Below, one piece after another: positions 25,661-33,691 of a stretch of 64,000 nucleotides of DNA. Position 1 is the first letter of the stretch. Every line of letters begins with the position of its first letter. The notes below the pieces were generated by a model, which saw only the letters and a list, made by a program, of their open reading frames with translations, ran no database searches and was not told the DNA's origin. Source of the DNA: Psychromarinibacter sp048262455 (GTDB taxonomy: Bacteria > Pseudomonadota > Alphaproteobacteria > Rhodobacterales > Rhodobacteraceae); contig JBLXFD010000020.1 in assembly GCA_048262455.1 (NCBI GenBank), forward strand, positions 1 to 64,000, given 5' to 3'. Made by a program: the position numbers and the translations under genes.

Positions 25661-26812
25661 GTGACCCACCTTCACCTGACCCCGCTGGGGGGGATCGCCG
25701 GCGACATGTTCGTCGCGGCGCTGCTGCACGCGCTGCCGGACCTGCAGGCACCGGTGCTGGCCGAGGTGGCGGCGGTGCTGCCCGATGACCACCCGCCCTG
25801 CCGGCTGGTGCCCTGCGAGACCTCGGGCCTGACCGCCCTGCGCTTCGACGTGCCGCCGCATCCCGCCCGCGCCCCGGTGCACTACCCTGAGATGGCGGCG
25901 ATGCTGGAGGGGCGCGTCCATGCCGCCGGAATCCTGCGCCTGCTGGCCGAGGCCGAGGCCGAGGTGCACGGCTGCCCGCTGGAGAAGGTGCATTTCCACG
26001 AGATCGCCGACTGGGACACCCTCGCCGACGTCACCGCCGCCGGCGCGATCCTGTCGGCGCTGGAAGGCGCGGGGTGGAGCATGGACCCCCTGCCGCTGGG
26101 CGGTGGCACCGTCAAGACGCGCCACGGCGTGATGCCGGTGCCCGCCCCCGCCACCGCGGCGCTGCTGAAGGGGTTGGAGGTCACCGACGACGGCCTGCCG
26201 GGCGAGCGCGTGACCCCCACCGGCGCCGCTATCGCGCGCTATATCGCCGGGCGCGGGCTGTCGCCCCGCCCCGCCGGGATGCTTACCGCCACCGGCCGCG
26301 GCGCGGGCACGCGGCAGCTGCCGGACCGGCCCAACGTGCTGGCGGTGCAGGTGATCGGGGCGGCCGGGGGCAAGGGCGAGACCGGCGGCGCGGCCGAGAC
26401 CGAAACCGTCACCGTCCTCGGCTTCGAGGTGGACGACATGACCGGCGAGGAACTGGCCGTTGCCGCCGAGACCCTGCGCGTTCTGCCGGGGGTGCTGGAC
26501 CTGACGCTGCACGCGGTGCAGGGCAAGAAGGCCCGCCCCGCCACCGCCCTGCGGCTGCTGCTGCGCCCCGAGGCACTGGACACCGTGGCCGAGGCCTGCT
26601 TTGTCCAGACCTCGACCCTCGGCCTGCGCCACCGCTCCGAGACCCGGCTGGTGCTGCCCCGCGAGGCGGGCGGGGGCGCGGGGATCCGCTGGAAGGCGGC
26701 GCATCGTCCGGGGGGGCTTGTCACCCGCAAGGCGGAAAGCGACGATCTGTCCGCGTCCGCCACCCTGGCAGACCGCCGCCGCCGGGCGCGGGACGTGGAG
26801 GAAGGCACATGA
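25661..26812 (+). CDS. larC: LarC, nickel insertion enzyme for the pincer cofactor
   Basis: 383 residues from a GTG at 25661, 8-9 bases after GAGGCG and 13 bases after the preceding stop. The N-terminal LHLTPLGGIAGDMFVAALL matches the LarC GxxGDM start; HFHEIADWDTLADVTAAGAIL is the central motif; the C-terminal LarC2 part (VLGFEVDDMTGEELAVAAETL... TLGLRHR) is fused in frame, with no frameshift between LarC1 and LarC2 as occurs in some lactobacilli. LarC inserts nickel into the bis-thiocarboxylated pyridinium nucleotide using CTP. The link to the LarA homologue upstream is strong support for that enzyme being holo-active. Confidence 0.9.
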   Translation: MTHLHLTPLGGIAGDMFVAALLHALPDLQAPVLAEVAAVLPDDHPPCRLVPCETSGLTALRFDVPPHPARAPVHYPEMAAMLEGRVHAAGILRLLAEAEAEVHGCPLEKVHFHEIADWDTLADVTAAGAILSALEGAGWSMDPLPLGGGTVKTRHGVMPVPAPATAALLKGLEVTDDGLPGERVTPTGAAIARYIAGRGLSPRPAGMLTATGRGAGTRQLPDRPNVLAVQVIGAAGGKGETGGAAETETVTVLGFEVDDMTGEELAVAAETLRVLPGVLDLTLHAVQGKKARPATALRLLLRPEALDTVAEACFVQTSTLGLRHRSETRLVLPREAGGGAGIRWKAAHRPGGLVTRKAESDDLSASATLADRRRRARDVEEGT

Positions 26813-27576
26813 GCGACCTGGAACGCCTGCGCACGGTTCTGGCGCGGCACGAGGACCTCGCCATCGCCGTCAGCGGCGGCGTCGACAGCCTGACGCTGGC
26901 CCATGTCGCCCACGGCGCCACGCGGGCGCGGATGATCCACGCCGTCTCTCCCGCCGTGCCCACCGCGGCGACCGACCGGGTGCGCCGCCACGCCGCCGCC
27001 GCAGGCTGGCGGCTGGACCTCGTGGACGCCGGCGAGTTCGGCGACCCCCGCTACCGCGCCAACCCGGTGAACCGCTGCTACTTCTGCAAGCGCAGCCTCT
27101 ACGGCACGGTGCGGGCGCTGGCCGAGGGGCCGGTGGCCTCGGGGACCAATACCGACGACCTGTCGGACTTCCGCCCCGGGCTGGCGGCGGCCGAGGAGAT
27201 GCAGGTGGTGCACCCCTTCGTCGAGGCCGGGATCGGCAAGGCGGGAATCTACGCGCTGGCCCGCGCGCTGGGGCTGACCGACATCGCCGCCCTGCCCGCC
27301 CAGCCCTGTCTTGCCAGCCGAATCGAGACCGACCTGCCGGTCGAGCCCGCCGACCTGGCTTTCGTCGAGGCCGCCGAGGCGCGGCTGCATGAACGGCTGG
27401 GGGCGGGCGCGGTGCTGCGCTGCCGGATCACCCACCTCGGCGTGATCGTGGAACTGCCAGAAGAGGCCGCGACTGCAGCGGCCGATGAGGTGGCCGCGCT
27501 TTGCGCCGCCGAGGGGCGCACCTTCCTCGGGACCCGCCCCTACCGCCGCGGCGCGGCCTTCCTGCACGCCGGCTGA
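26809..27576 (+). CDS. larE: LarE, ATP-dependent sulfur transferase for the pincer cofactor
   Basis: 255 residues; ATG overlaps the larC stop. PP-loop SGGVDS at 22-27 adenylates the carboxylates of the pyridinium intermediate. NPVNRCYFCK gives C90 and C93, and PAQPCLASR gives C167. In the Lactiplantibacillus enzyme the Cys equivalent to C167 is the sacrificial sulfur donor; LarE proteins with three Cys have been described as using an iron-sulfur cluster instead, and the three here would fit that class. The remaining pathway enzyme, LarB, is not in the window. Confidence 0.9.
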   Translation: MSDLERLRTVLARHEDLAIAVSGGVDSLTLAHVAHGATRARMIHAVSPAVPTAATDRVRRHAAAAGWRLDLVDAGEFGDPRYRANPVNRCYFCKRSLYGTVRALAEGPVASGTNTDDLSDFRPGLAAAEEMQVVHPFVEAGIGKAGIYALARALGLTDIAALPAQPCLASRIETDLPVEPADLAFVEAAEARLHERLGAGAVLRCRITHLGVIVELPEEAATAAADEVAALCAAEGRTFLGTRPYRRGAAFLHAG

Positions 27577-27624
27577 GGCGGGTTGCGTCTTGCCTTTCGC
27601 CGCGCGCGGGCCGATGTATCCGGA

Positions 27625-29499
27625 ATGAAGAAAGCGAACGACAACCCGGCCGATCCCTTCAAGAAGGCGCTGGCCGAGGCGACCAAGGTCATGGCCGACG
27701 AGCCCGAGCTGAACGTCAGCTACTCGGTGGACCCGCCGGGTCTGGCCAACGACAGCCTGCGCCTGCCCCAGGTCAGCCGCCGCATGACCCGCGACGAGGT
27801 GCTGCTGGCCCGCGGCACCGCCGACGCCTGGGCCATGCGCCTGCGCCACCACGATGCCGGCACCCACAACCGCTATGCCCCCCAGGGGCAGATGGCCCGC
27901 GACATCTACGAGGCGATGGAGACCGCGCGCTGCGAGGCCGTGGGCGCCCGCGCCATGCCCGGCACCGCCACCAACATCGACGCCAAGATCGCCAGCGAGG
28001 CCGACCGCCGCGGCTACGGGCAAGTCACCGAGGCCGCCGACGCGCCGCTGGCCGTGGCCGCCGGCTACCTGATCCGGCACCTCGCCACCGGCCGCCCGAT
28101 TCCCCCCGCCGCCGCCAACGTGATGGAGCTCTGGCGCGGCTTCATCGAGAAGAACGCCGGCGACACGCTGGAAAACCTCGACGAGACCCTGACCGACCAG
28201 ACCGCCTTTGCCCGTTTCGCCCGGCGGATGATCGAGGATCTCGGCTACGGCGACCAGCTGGGCGAGGACCCGGACGAGCTGGACGACGAGGACCAGGACG
28301 ACGAGGCCTCGGAGGAGCAGGAGGAGGATCCCGATTCCACCGGCAACGACGAGGACAGCGAGGAAGACCCCGACGCCAGCCCCGAGCAGAACCAGGACCA
28401 GCAGCAGGACGCCGCCGAGGCGCAGGTCTCCATGGACGAGGCCGAGGACATGGAGATGTCCGAGGACAGCGAGATGCCCGAGGGCGAGATGCCCCTGGAC
28501 CCGCCGCCCCCCGCCCATTCCGAGGCCGATCCCGCCTACCACGTCTTCAGCACCGATAACGACGAGGAGATCCGCGCCGAGGACCTGGCCGAACCGCAGG
28601 AGCTGGAGCGCCTGCGCGCCTACCTCGACCAGCAGCTGGAGCCCCTGAAGGGCGCCGTGGGCCGGCTGGCCAACAAGCTGCAGCGCCGCCTGCAGGCGCA
28701 GCAGAACCGCGCCTGGGAGTTCGACCTGGAAGAAGGCATGCTGGACGCGGGCCGGCTGGCCCGGGTGGTGGCCAACCCCACCACGCCGCTGTCGTTCAAG
28801 ATCGAGAAGGACACCGAGTTCCGCGACACCGTGGTGACGCTGCTGCTGGACAACTCCGGCTCCATGCGCGGCCGGCCGATCTCGATCGCCGCGATCTGCG
28901 CCGACGTACTGGCGCGCACGCTGGAACGCTGCCAGGTCAAGGTCGAGATCCTCGGCTTCACCACCCGCGCCTGGAAGGGTGGTCAGGCGCGCGAGGCCTG
29001 GCTGAACGCCGGCCGCCCGCAGCTGCCGGGCCGCCTGAACGACCTGCGCCACATCATCTACAAGGGCGCCGACGCGCCCTGGCGGCGCAGCCGGGACAAC
29101 CTGGGCCTGATGATGAAGGAAGGCCTGCTGAAGGAGAACATCGACGGCGAGGCGCTGGAATGGGCGCACCGCCGGGTGGCAAACCGGCCCGAGGCGCGCA
29201 AGATCCTTATGGTAATCTCGGACGGCGCTCCGGTGGACGATTCCACCCTGTCGGTGAACCCGGCGAACTACCTGGAAAAGCACCTGCGCGACGTGATCGC
29301 CATGGTCGAGCGGCGCCGGCAGGTGGAACTGATCGCCATCGGCATCGGCCACGACGTGACGCGCTACTACAACCGCGCGGTGACCATCACCGACGTGGAG
29401 CAGCTGGCCGGCGCGATGACCGAGCAGCTGGCGAGCCTGTTCGACACCGACCCCAAGCGCGCGAAGGCGCGGATCCGGGGGATCCGGAGGGCGGGGTGA
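27625..29499 (+). CDS. cobT: Aerobic cobaltochelatase subunit CobT
   Basis: 624 residues from the ATG at 27625; an upstream in-frame extension lacks a ribosome binding site. A helical N-terminal domain is followed by a strongly acidic, Glu/Asp/Gln-rich linker (about residues 210-295), and a C-terminal von Willebrand A domain with the MIDAS motif DNSGSMRG at residue 409 and SDGAPVDDSTL later. CobT forms the AAA+ motor with CobS that drives CobN to insert cobalt into hydrogenobyrinate diamide. In relatives cobS is commonly next door; here larE lies 48 bp upstream instead, and no cobS or cobN is in the window. Confidence 0.93.
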   Translation: MKKANDNPADPFKKALAEATKVMADEPELNVSYSVDPPGLANDSLRLPQVSRRMTRDEVLLARGTADAWAMRLRHHDAGTHNRYAPQGQMARDIYEAMETARCEAVGARAMPGTATNIDAKIASEADRRGYGQVTEAADAPLAVAAGYLIRHLATGRPIPPAAANVMELWRGFIEKNAGDTLENLDETLTDQTAFARFARRMIEDLGYGDQLGEDPDELDDEDQDDEASEEQEEDPDSTGNDEDSEEDPDASPEQNQDQQQDAAEAQVSMDEAEDMEMSEDSEMPEGEMPLDPPPPAHSEADPAYHVFSTDNDEEIRAEDLAEPQELERLRAYLDQQLEPLKGAVGRLANKLQRRLQAQQNRAWEFDLEEGMLDAGRLARVVANPTTPLSFKIEKDTEFRDTVVTLLLDNSGSMRGRPISIAAICADVLARTLERCQVKVEILGFTTRAWKGGQAREAWLNAGRPQLPGRLNDLRHIIYKGADAPWRRSRDNLGLMMKEGLLKENIDGEALEWAHRRVANRPEARKILMVISDGAPVDDSTLSVNPANYLEKHLRDVIAMVERRRQVELIAIGIGHDVTRYYNRAVTITDVEQLAGAMTEQLASLFDTDPKRAKARIRGIRRAG

Positions 29500-29520
29500 G
29501 GTCGGGTTGCGAGGGGCGAG

Positions 29521-29733
29521 GCGCGACGCGAGCCTGCCCGTGGGGTGGCGCTGCCGACCTCCGGCATAGGCGCTTTATCCCGGCCAAATCCGCGCGCAGA
29601 ATGAGCCGTACACGAGGGTGACAAAGCGCCAGCCCGCCGGAACGGGCAGGCGCTCGCCCCCGCGCCTTCGGCTTGTTCGGGGGCTGATCAGCGCTTCGTC
29701 CGTATGGAGCTGTAGGGCGGGGTTCACCCCGCC
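29521..29733. repeat. Intergenic repeat block A: one long unit
   Basis: A single unit of about 213 bp lies between the convergent cobT and DUF1127 genes. Order of parts: GCCTGCCCGTGGGG, GCGCTTTATCCCGGCC, hairpin CGCCAGCCCG/CGGGCAGGCG, CGCGCCTTCGGCTTGTTCG inside a CGCCCC/GGGGGC stem, and the terminal palindrome GGCGGGGT-TC-ACCCCGCC preceded by GTA at 29712-29733. The palindrome ends 8 bases from the DUF1127 stop. Confidence 0.85.
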
Positions 29734-29741
29734 ACCCCGCC

Positions 29742-29924
29742 TCAGCCGTAGGAACGCGCCGACATGAAGCTCCGCGTCAGCCCGTCGCGGCAATACCCGC
29801 GCACCGAGAGCTGGGCGTCGCTCAGCGCGAAGAGGTCTTCGTGGCAGCCGGCGTAGGAGGCGCCGCGGAAGAAGCTGGTGAGGCCCTCGCGCAGCAGCGC
29901 GGCGGGACGGAAGGATCTGGCCAT
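29742..29924 (-). CDS. DUF1127-like small protein
   Basis: 60 residues from the ATG at 29924; a GTG at 29933 would add three residues. The motif LFALSDAQLSVRGYCRDGLTRSFMS fits the DUF1127 core (LSDxxLxxxGxxRxxI). DUF1127 proteins are small, Arg-rich, abundant in Rhodobacteraceae; some influence RNA or phosphate/nitrogen physiology, but no function can be given here. Two Cys (near residues 27 and 45) are unusual for the family. Adjacent to another DUF1127 gene in the same direction. Confidence 0.7.
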   Translation of the reverse strand: MARSFRPAALLREGLTSFFRGASYAGCHEDLFALSDAQLSVRGYCRDGLTRSFMSARSYG

Positions 29925-30058
29925 CGGAGGCACCCTTGCTTAAATTTCAGGCGGTGTGTGAACTGCGCCTTAGGTGGGCCGAAGCGCCTGAAAGATAAAC
30001 ACACAAGGCGGAATTCCCGCCATGCCCCGGCTGCATGGCTCGCCCTCAACGGGACGGC

Positions 30059-30080
30059 CGGCGGGCCTTCAAGCCCGCCG
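30059..30080 (-). terminator. Hairpin downstream of the second DUF1127 gene
   Basis: CGGCGGGC and GCCCGCCG form a perfect 8-bp stem with loop CTTCAA, 13 bases after the end of the minus-strand gene. No clear T-run follows. Confidence 0.45.
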
Positions 30081-30092
30081 CCGGTATCGCGA

Positions 30093-30329
30093 TCAGAGGT
30101 AGTAGGAGTCGCGGAAGACGTACTGCACGATCTCGTCGCGCTTCACGCCGAGCGTGGCCAGCTCGTCGTCGGACATCCGCTGCAGGGCCTCGATCTGGCC
30201 CATGCGGGCGCGGGCGGTGCCAATCGCCTCGAGCGTGCGCAGCACGGACAGGCCGGCGTGGCGCAGGGCGGTCAGGAAGCGGCGGCCGGCGCCGTCGGTC
30301 TGGGTGATGTGGAAAGTCTGGTCAGCCAT
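30093..30329 (-). CDS. DUF1127 protein
   Basis: 78 residues. The second half has the full pattern RMGQIEALQRMSDDELATLGVKRDEIVQYVFRD, including the conserved Met-Ser-Asp-Asp-Glu-Leu and the Arg-Asp-Glu-Ile helix; the N-terminal half is a basic helix. This is a canonical DUF1127 member, most likely cytoplasmic and regulated by stress or growth state in relatives; its role is not established. Confidence 0.85.
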   Translation of the reverse strand: MADQTFHITQTDGAGRRFLTALRHAGLSVLRTLEAIGTARARMGQIEALQRMSDDELATLGVKRDEIVQYVFRDSYYL

Positions 30330-30459
30330 GGGAAACCCTCGGTTCGGTCGTTGCGGTTTCCTCCCTGCCGCTTGAGATAGCCCCCATGCCGCGCTGCGGC
30401 AATCGCCCTGGCCGGGAAGCCGCTATGCCGTTTCCGCATGCCGCTGCCCCACCCGCCCC

Positions 30460-30777
30460 TCAAACGGTGCGAGAAAACCCCCGGCGGTAGAGCCGCCGCG
30501 CGTTGGCGCGGGTGCGCTTGCCCACCGGCTTGACCCAGGCGGCGGCCACCTGGTCCGGCCCGGCGCCGGTCATCGCCGCCATCATCGCCGCCTGCCCCGC
30601 CTCCACCATGGCGGGCAGCTTTTCCGAGACCATGCGATGGTTCTCGCCGGGGGCCACGGCCCAGATGCCGGCCATGCCCATTACGCGAAGCGCGATGACC
30701 TGCTGCGCCTCGGCCAACATCAGGCCAACCGCCATTCCGGTACGGAAGACGGCAAAGGGATCGGGATAGCGGATCAT
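30460..30777 (-). CDS. Conserved small alphaproteobacterial protein of unknown function
   Basis: 105 residues from the ATG at 30777, 7 bases after AGGAG. Residues 7-45 form one or two hydrophobic, Met-rich helices (FRTGMAVGLMLAEAQQVIALRVMGMAG), followed by an amphipathic Ala/Met stretch and a basic tail (KPVGKRTRANARRLYRRGF). Similar proteins are common in Rhodobacteraceae and are sometimes labelled, without basis, as antifreeze proteins; the basic tail and helical body are reminiscent of phasin-like or nucleoid-associated small proteins, but I do not recognise a function. Confidence 0.65.
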   Translation of the reverse strand: MIRYPDPFAVFRTGMAVGLMLAEAQQVIALRVMGMAGIWAVAPGENHRMVSEKLPAMVEAGQAAMMAAMTGAGPDQVAAAWVKPVGKRTRANARRLYRRGFSRTV

Positions 30778-30990
30778 GCGGAGGCTCCTGCAAAGCGTTG
30801 GATCAGCAGCCAAACGCGCCAGCCGCCGCTTTGCTCCGTCACCCAGGCGCATGGCTGCCCTGCGCGGATTGACTTGCGAAATTCCTTCTGCTAACAAGCT
30901 GACATTAAACGATTGTCCGCGAAACTTATCAACAAGTCAATCACATCGCGGGGCACTGCCCGCCGGGCAGCCCCGCAGGGGAGCCGCCTT

Positions 30991-31836
30991 ATGAACAGAC
31001 CTATCACCCTTCTAGCAACCAGCTGTGTCCTTGCCCTCTGCGCCGCCACGGCGCGGGCCGAGCCCAGCCTGGAACGCGGCGAATACCTCGTGCGCGGGCC
31101 GATGGGCTGCGGCAACTGCCACACGCCGATGGGGCCCGAGGGCTTCATCGACGCGCAGGAGCTGGGCGGCCGGCTGGTGGAGCAGAACGAGGCCTTCACC
31201 GCCATCGCCGCCAATATCACCCCCTACGGCGCCGTCTCGGAATGGAGCGACGCGGAACTCGGCCGCGCCATCCGCGAGGGGATCCGCCCCGACGGGTCGG
31301 TCATCGGCCCGCCGATGCCGATCCCGCTTTACCGCCATATCGGCGACGACGACCTTGCCTCGATCGTCATGTTCCTGCGCAGCCTGCCGGAGGTGGACCA
31401 CGATCCGGGCCCCTCGGTCTACAACATCCCCCTGCCCCCCGCCTACGGCCCGCCGGTGGAAAGCGTCACCGCCCCCGCGCCGGGGCTGACGGTGGAGTAC
31501 GGGGAATACGTGGCGCAGCTGGCGCATTGCATGGAATGCCACTCGCCCATGGGCCCGCAGGGGCCGATGCTGGACACTGCCATGGGCCAGGGCGGGTTCG
31601 AGTTTCACGGGCCCTGGGGCGTTTCGGTCGCCGCCAACATCACCTCGCACGAGGACGGGATCGCCGGCTACAGCGACGACGAGCTGAAGCAGATGATCAC
31701 CACGGGCAAACGGCCCGACGGCAGCCCGATGAAGCCGCCGATGCCCTATTCCTTCCTGTCCCGGATGACCGCGCAGGACCTTGACGCGCTGATCGTCTAC
31801 CTGCGCAGCGTGCCGCCCCTGCCCGACGCGGGCTGA
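30991..31836 (+). CDS. Periplasmic dihaem cytochrome c
   Basis: 281 residues from the ATG at 30991, after AGGGGAG; longer in-frame starts are not supported. A signal peptide ends at ARA near residue 23. Two c-type haem sites are present, CGNCH at 40-44 and CMECH at 180-184, each followed by a PPMP segment that can supply the Met ligand, so the protein is two fused cytochrome c domains. It resembles the cytochrome subunits that accept electrons from membrane sugar or alcohol dehydrogenases, but no dehydrogenase is adjacent; a GMC enzyme lies at 60 kb. Redox partner unknown. Confidence 0.88.
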   Translation: MNRPITLLATSCVLALCAATARAEPSLERGEYLVRGPMGCGNCHTPMGPEGFIDAQELGGRLVEQNEAFTAIAANITPYGAVSEWSDAELGRAIREGIRPDGSVIGPPMPIPLYRHIGDDDLASIVMFLRSLPEVDHDPGPSVYNIPLPPAYGPPVESVTAPAPGLTVEYGEYVAQLAHCMECHSPMGPQGPMLDTAMGQGGFEFHGPWGVSVAANITSHEDGIAGYSDDELKQMITTGKRPDGSPMKPPMPYSFLSRMTAQDLDALIVYLRSVPPLPDAG

Positions 31837-31838
31837 CC

Positions 31839-32384
31839 CTAGCCGCCAGAGCCGGGCCGGCCCTGCGCCGGCCCCTCGAAGTCCAGCCGCATGTGGATCG
31901 CCCGCGGATCGTCGGCGCGGTAAAGCCCCGGCGCGCTGTAGTCGCGGAACCCCATGGCGCGGTACAGCGGCAGCGCCTCGACATGACGATAGAGCGCGTC
32001 CAGCACCACGGCGCGGTAACCCAGCGCCCGCGCCTCGGCCACCGCGGCGGCGCACAGCTTGCGGCCCAGCCCGGTGCCCCGCGCGGCAGGGCGCACGTAC
32101 ATGCGGTTCAGCTCGCACTCGCCATCGCGGCCGGGGCGGATCATCACCATGCCCATGCCCGCGCCCTCGCGCCGGGCAAGGAAGCACTCGCCGTGGGGCG
32201 GGGTGAAGTAGCCGTCGAAGTCCGCCAGCTGCCCGGCCACGTCCTGCCGGGCGATGTACTCGTCGATCTCGGCCTGCATCTCGGGATAGCGCTGGCGCAT
32301 GAGGTCGAAGAACTCCCAGACCATCGCGCGGATCGAGTCCCGCGCGTCGGCGCTGCGGACCCGGATGACCTGCGCGCCGGCCAT
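31839..32384 (-). CDS. GNAT-family N-acetyltransferase
   Basis: 181 residues from the ATG at 32384. Starts VIRVRSADARDSIRAMVWEFFDLM; the acetyl-CoA site is LNRMYVRPAARGTGLGRKLCAAAVAEARALGY, with the R-x-x-G-x-G signature; LYRAMGFRDYSA is the usual C-terminal strand. Acetylates an unknown amine in the cytosol. Its stop is 3 bases from the convergent cytochrome gene stop, and it follows a small membrane protein gene with an 8-base gap, so the two are probably co-transcribed. Confidence 0.85.
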   Translation of the reverse strand: MAGAQVIRVRSADARDSIRAMVWEFFDLMRQRYPEMQAEIDEYIARQDVAGQLADFDGYFTPPHGECFLARREGAGMGMVMIRPGRDGECELNRMYVRPAARGTGLGRKLCAAAVAEARALGYRAVVLDALYRHVEALPLYRAMGFRDYSAPGLYRADDPRAIHMRLDFEGPAQGRPGSGG

Positions 32385-32392
32385 CCCCGGCC

Positions 32393-32671
32393 TCAGTCCC
32401 GGTGCCAGGCGCGGAAGCCCGCGACGGCCCGGGGGATCAGCACCCCCAGCACCGCGCCGAAGGCCAGCGGCACCGCGCCGGCGTGACGGGTGAACAGCCA
32501 GGCCAGTACCGCCGCCGCCAGCAGGCACAGCGCCAGCGCCAGCAGCCGCAGCTCTGCCGCGGAAAGCCGCTGCTCGGCCAGCAGCAGGTCTTCCAGCCCC
32601 TGCCGCAGCGGCGGCTCCAGCCAGGTGGCCCCGGCCCCCGCCAGCGCCCCAAGGATCATGGTGATCAGCAT
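32393..32671 (-). CDS. Small membrane protein of unknown function
   Basis: 92 residues from the ATG at 32671, which follows GGAGGATGCG. Hydrophobic stretches at about 3-17, 42-60 and 66-83 suggest two or three membrane helices, separated by a charged amphipathic helix (LRQGLEDLLLAEQRLSAAELR). No family recognised. First gene of a two-gene unit with the acetyltransferase. Confidence 0.6.
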   Translation of the reverse strand: MLITMILGALAGAGATWLEPPLRQGLEDLLLAEQRLSAAELRLLALALCLLAAAVLAWLFTRHAGAVPLAFGAVLGVLIPRAVAGFRAWHRD

Positions 32672-32756
32672 CGCATCCTCCGTTGCCACCCGCCAAGGCT
32701 AGCGCACCGCCCGCCCCGCGTCACCTGCCGGACGTGGGGCGGGGGCGGGGCGATGC

Positions 32757-33452
32757 TGGCGCAACGTGAGCCTGGCCGTGGGGTGGCGCTGCCTGCCTCC
32801 GGCGTGGGCGGTTTATCCCAGCCAAGTCTGCGCGCAGAATGAGCGTTGGACTGCGGATGACACAGCGCCAGCCCGTAGGGACGGGCAGGCGCTCGCCCCG
32901 CGCCTTCGGCTTGTTCGGGGCGGATCAGCGCATCGCTCATCAAAAAGGTAGGGCGAGGTTCACCCCGCCATGGCGCAACGCCAGCCTGCCCGTGGGATGG
33001 CGCTGCCGGCCTCTGCCGTGGGCACTTTATCCCAGCCAAATCCGCACTCAGAATGAGCGGTGCACGGAGGTGACACAGCGCCAGCCCGCCGGAACGGGCA
33101 GGCGCTCGCCCCGCGCCTGCGGCTTGTTCGGGGCGAACCAGCGCTCCGTTCGGAGGATGCCGTAGGGCGGGGTTCACCCCGCCATGGCGCAAAACAAGCC
33201 TGCCCGTGGGCTGGCGCAGCCGACTAATGAGTTAAGCGCTTTATCCCAGCCACCTCCGCGCGCCGAACGAGCGTTGCCCTGCAGGTGACACAGCGCCAGC
33301 CCGCCGAAACGGGCAGGCGCTCGCCCCGCGCCTTCGGCTTGCTCGGGGCGCATCAGCGCTGCATACATGAGCGGTAGGGCGGGGTTCACCCCGCCACGAC
33401 GCAACACCAGCCCCTTGGGATGGCGCAACCGACCGCGCTCTATACCAGCCAC
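32757..33452. repeat. Intergenic repeat block B: three long units plus a partial one
   Basis: Units run 32757-32969, 32970-33183 and 33184-33395 (213, 214 and 212 bp), each ending in the GTAGG-plus-palindrome element (first copy has one mismatch: GGCGAGGT). A degenerate fourth start (CAACACCAGCCCCTTGGGATGGCGCAACCGACC) follows to about 33452. The block has the same orientation as block A and lies between divergent genes. Short frames inside it are repeat artefacts, not genes. Confidence 0.9.
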
Positions 33453-33502
33453 ACCCCGGCAAATTCACCGGCAGAACCCTGCCGATCCCGCTGTCCTTCT
33501 CG

Positions 33503-33547
33503 GTAAAACGTATTACAAGGATCCAGCTGGTTGCCCTAACAACCAGC
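33503..33547. promoter_or_regulatory. Two palindromic candidate operators upstream of the DUF2264 gene
   Basis: GTAAAACGTATTAC (33503-33516) is symmetric at 12 of 14 positions around a central CG, like LacI-type operators. Ten bases on, GCTGGTTG and CAACCAGC (33526-33547) are perfect 8-bp arms separated by CCCTAA. The rest of 33453-33691 shows nothing else recognisable. Confidence 0.5.
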
Positions 33548-33691
33548 CTCGGCGCCCCGCCGCCATGGTCCCCTGCCCGCCGGCCCTTGCCCCGGACACG
33601 GCCATGCCCCGGGCCGGCCCGCGCCGAAAGATCCCAGAGCGGCGGCGACGAGGCCGCCCAGCAGCAGCCCCGCAACGGGGCGAACGGAGCG

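Noticed and set aside
26239..29352. A 1037-codon open frame on the minus strand across larC, larE and cobT
   Set aside because: It is antisense to three clearly conserved genes and arises from GC-rich codon bias; its His/Val/Gly-rich product has no domain.
29499..29742. Integration site or tRNA at the edge of the sulfatase/Lar island
   Set aside because: No tRNA-like cloverleaf, integrase or flanking direct repeat was seen here; the gap is filled by one repeat unit.
32757..33452. Tandem repeats with regular spacing as a CRISPR array
   Set aside because: Units of about 213 bp are themselves conserved over their whole length; there are no unique spacers of 30-40 bp and no cas genes.
33587..33691. 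Longer N-terminus for the DUF2264 protein
   Set aside because: The extra 35 residues are Pro/Arg/Gln-rich without conserved features, whereas the ATG at 33692 has a GGAG site.
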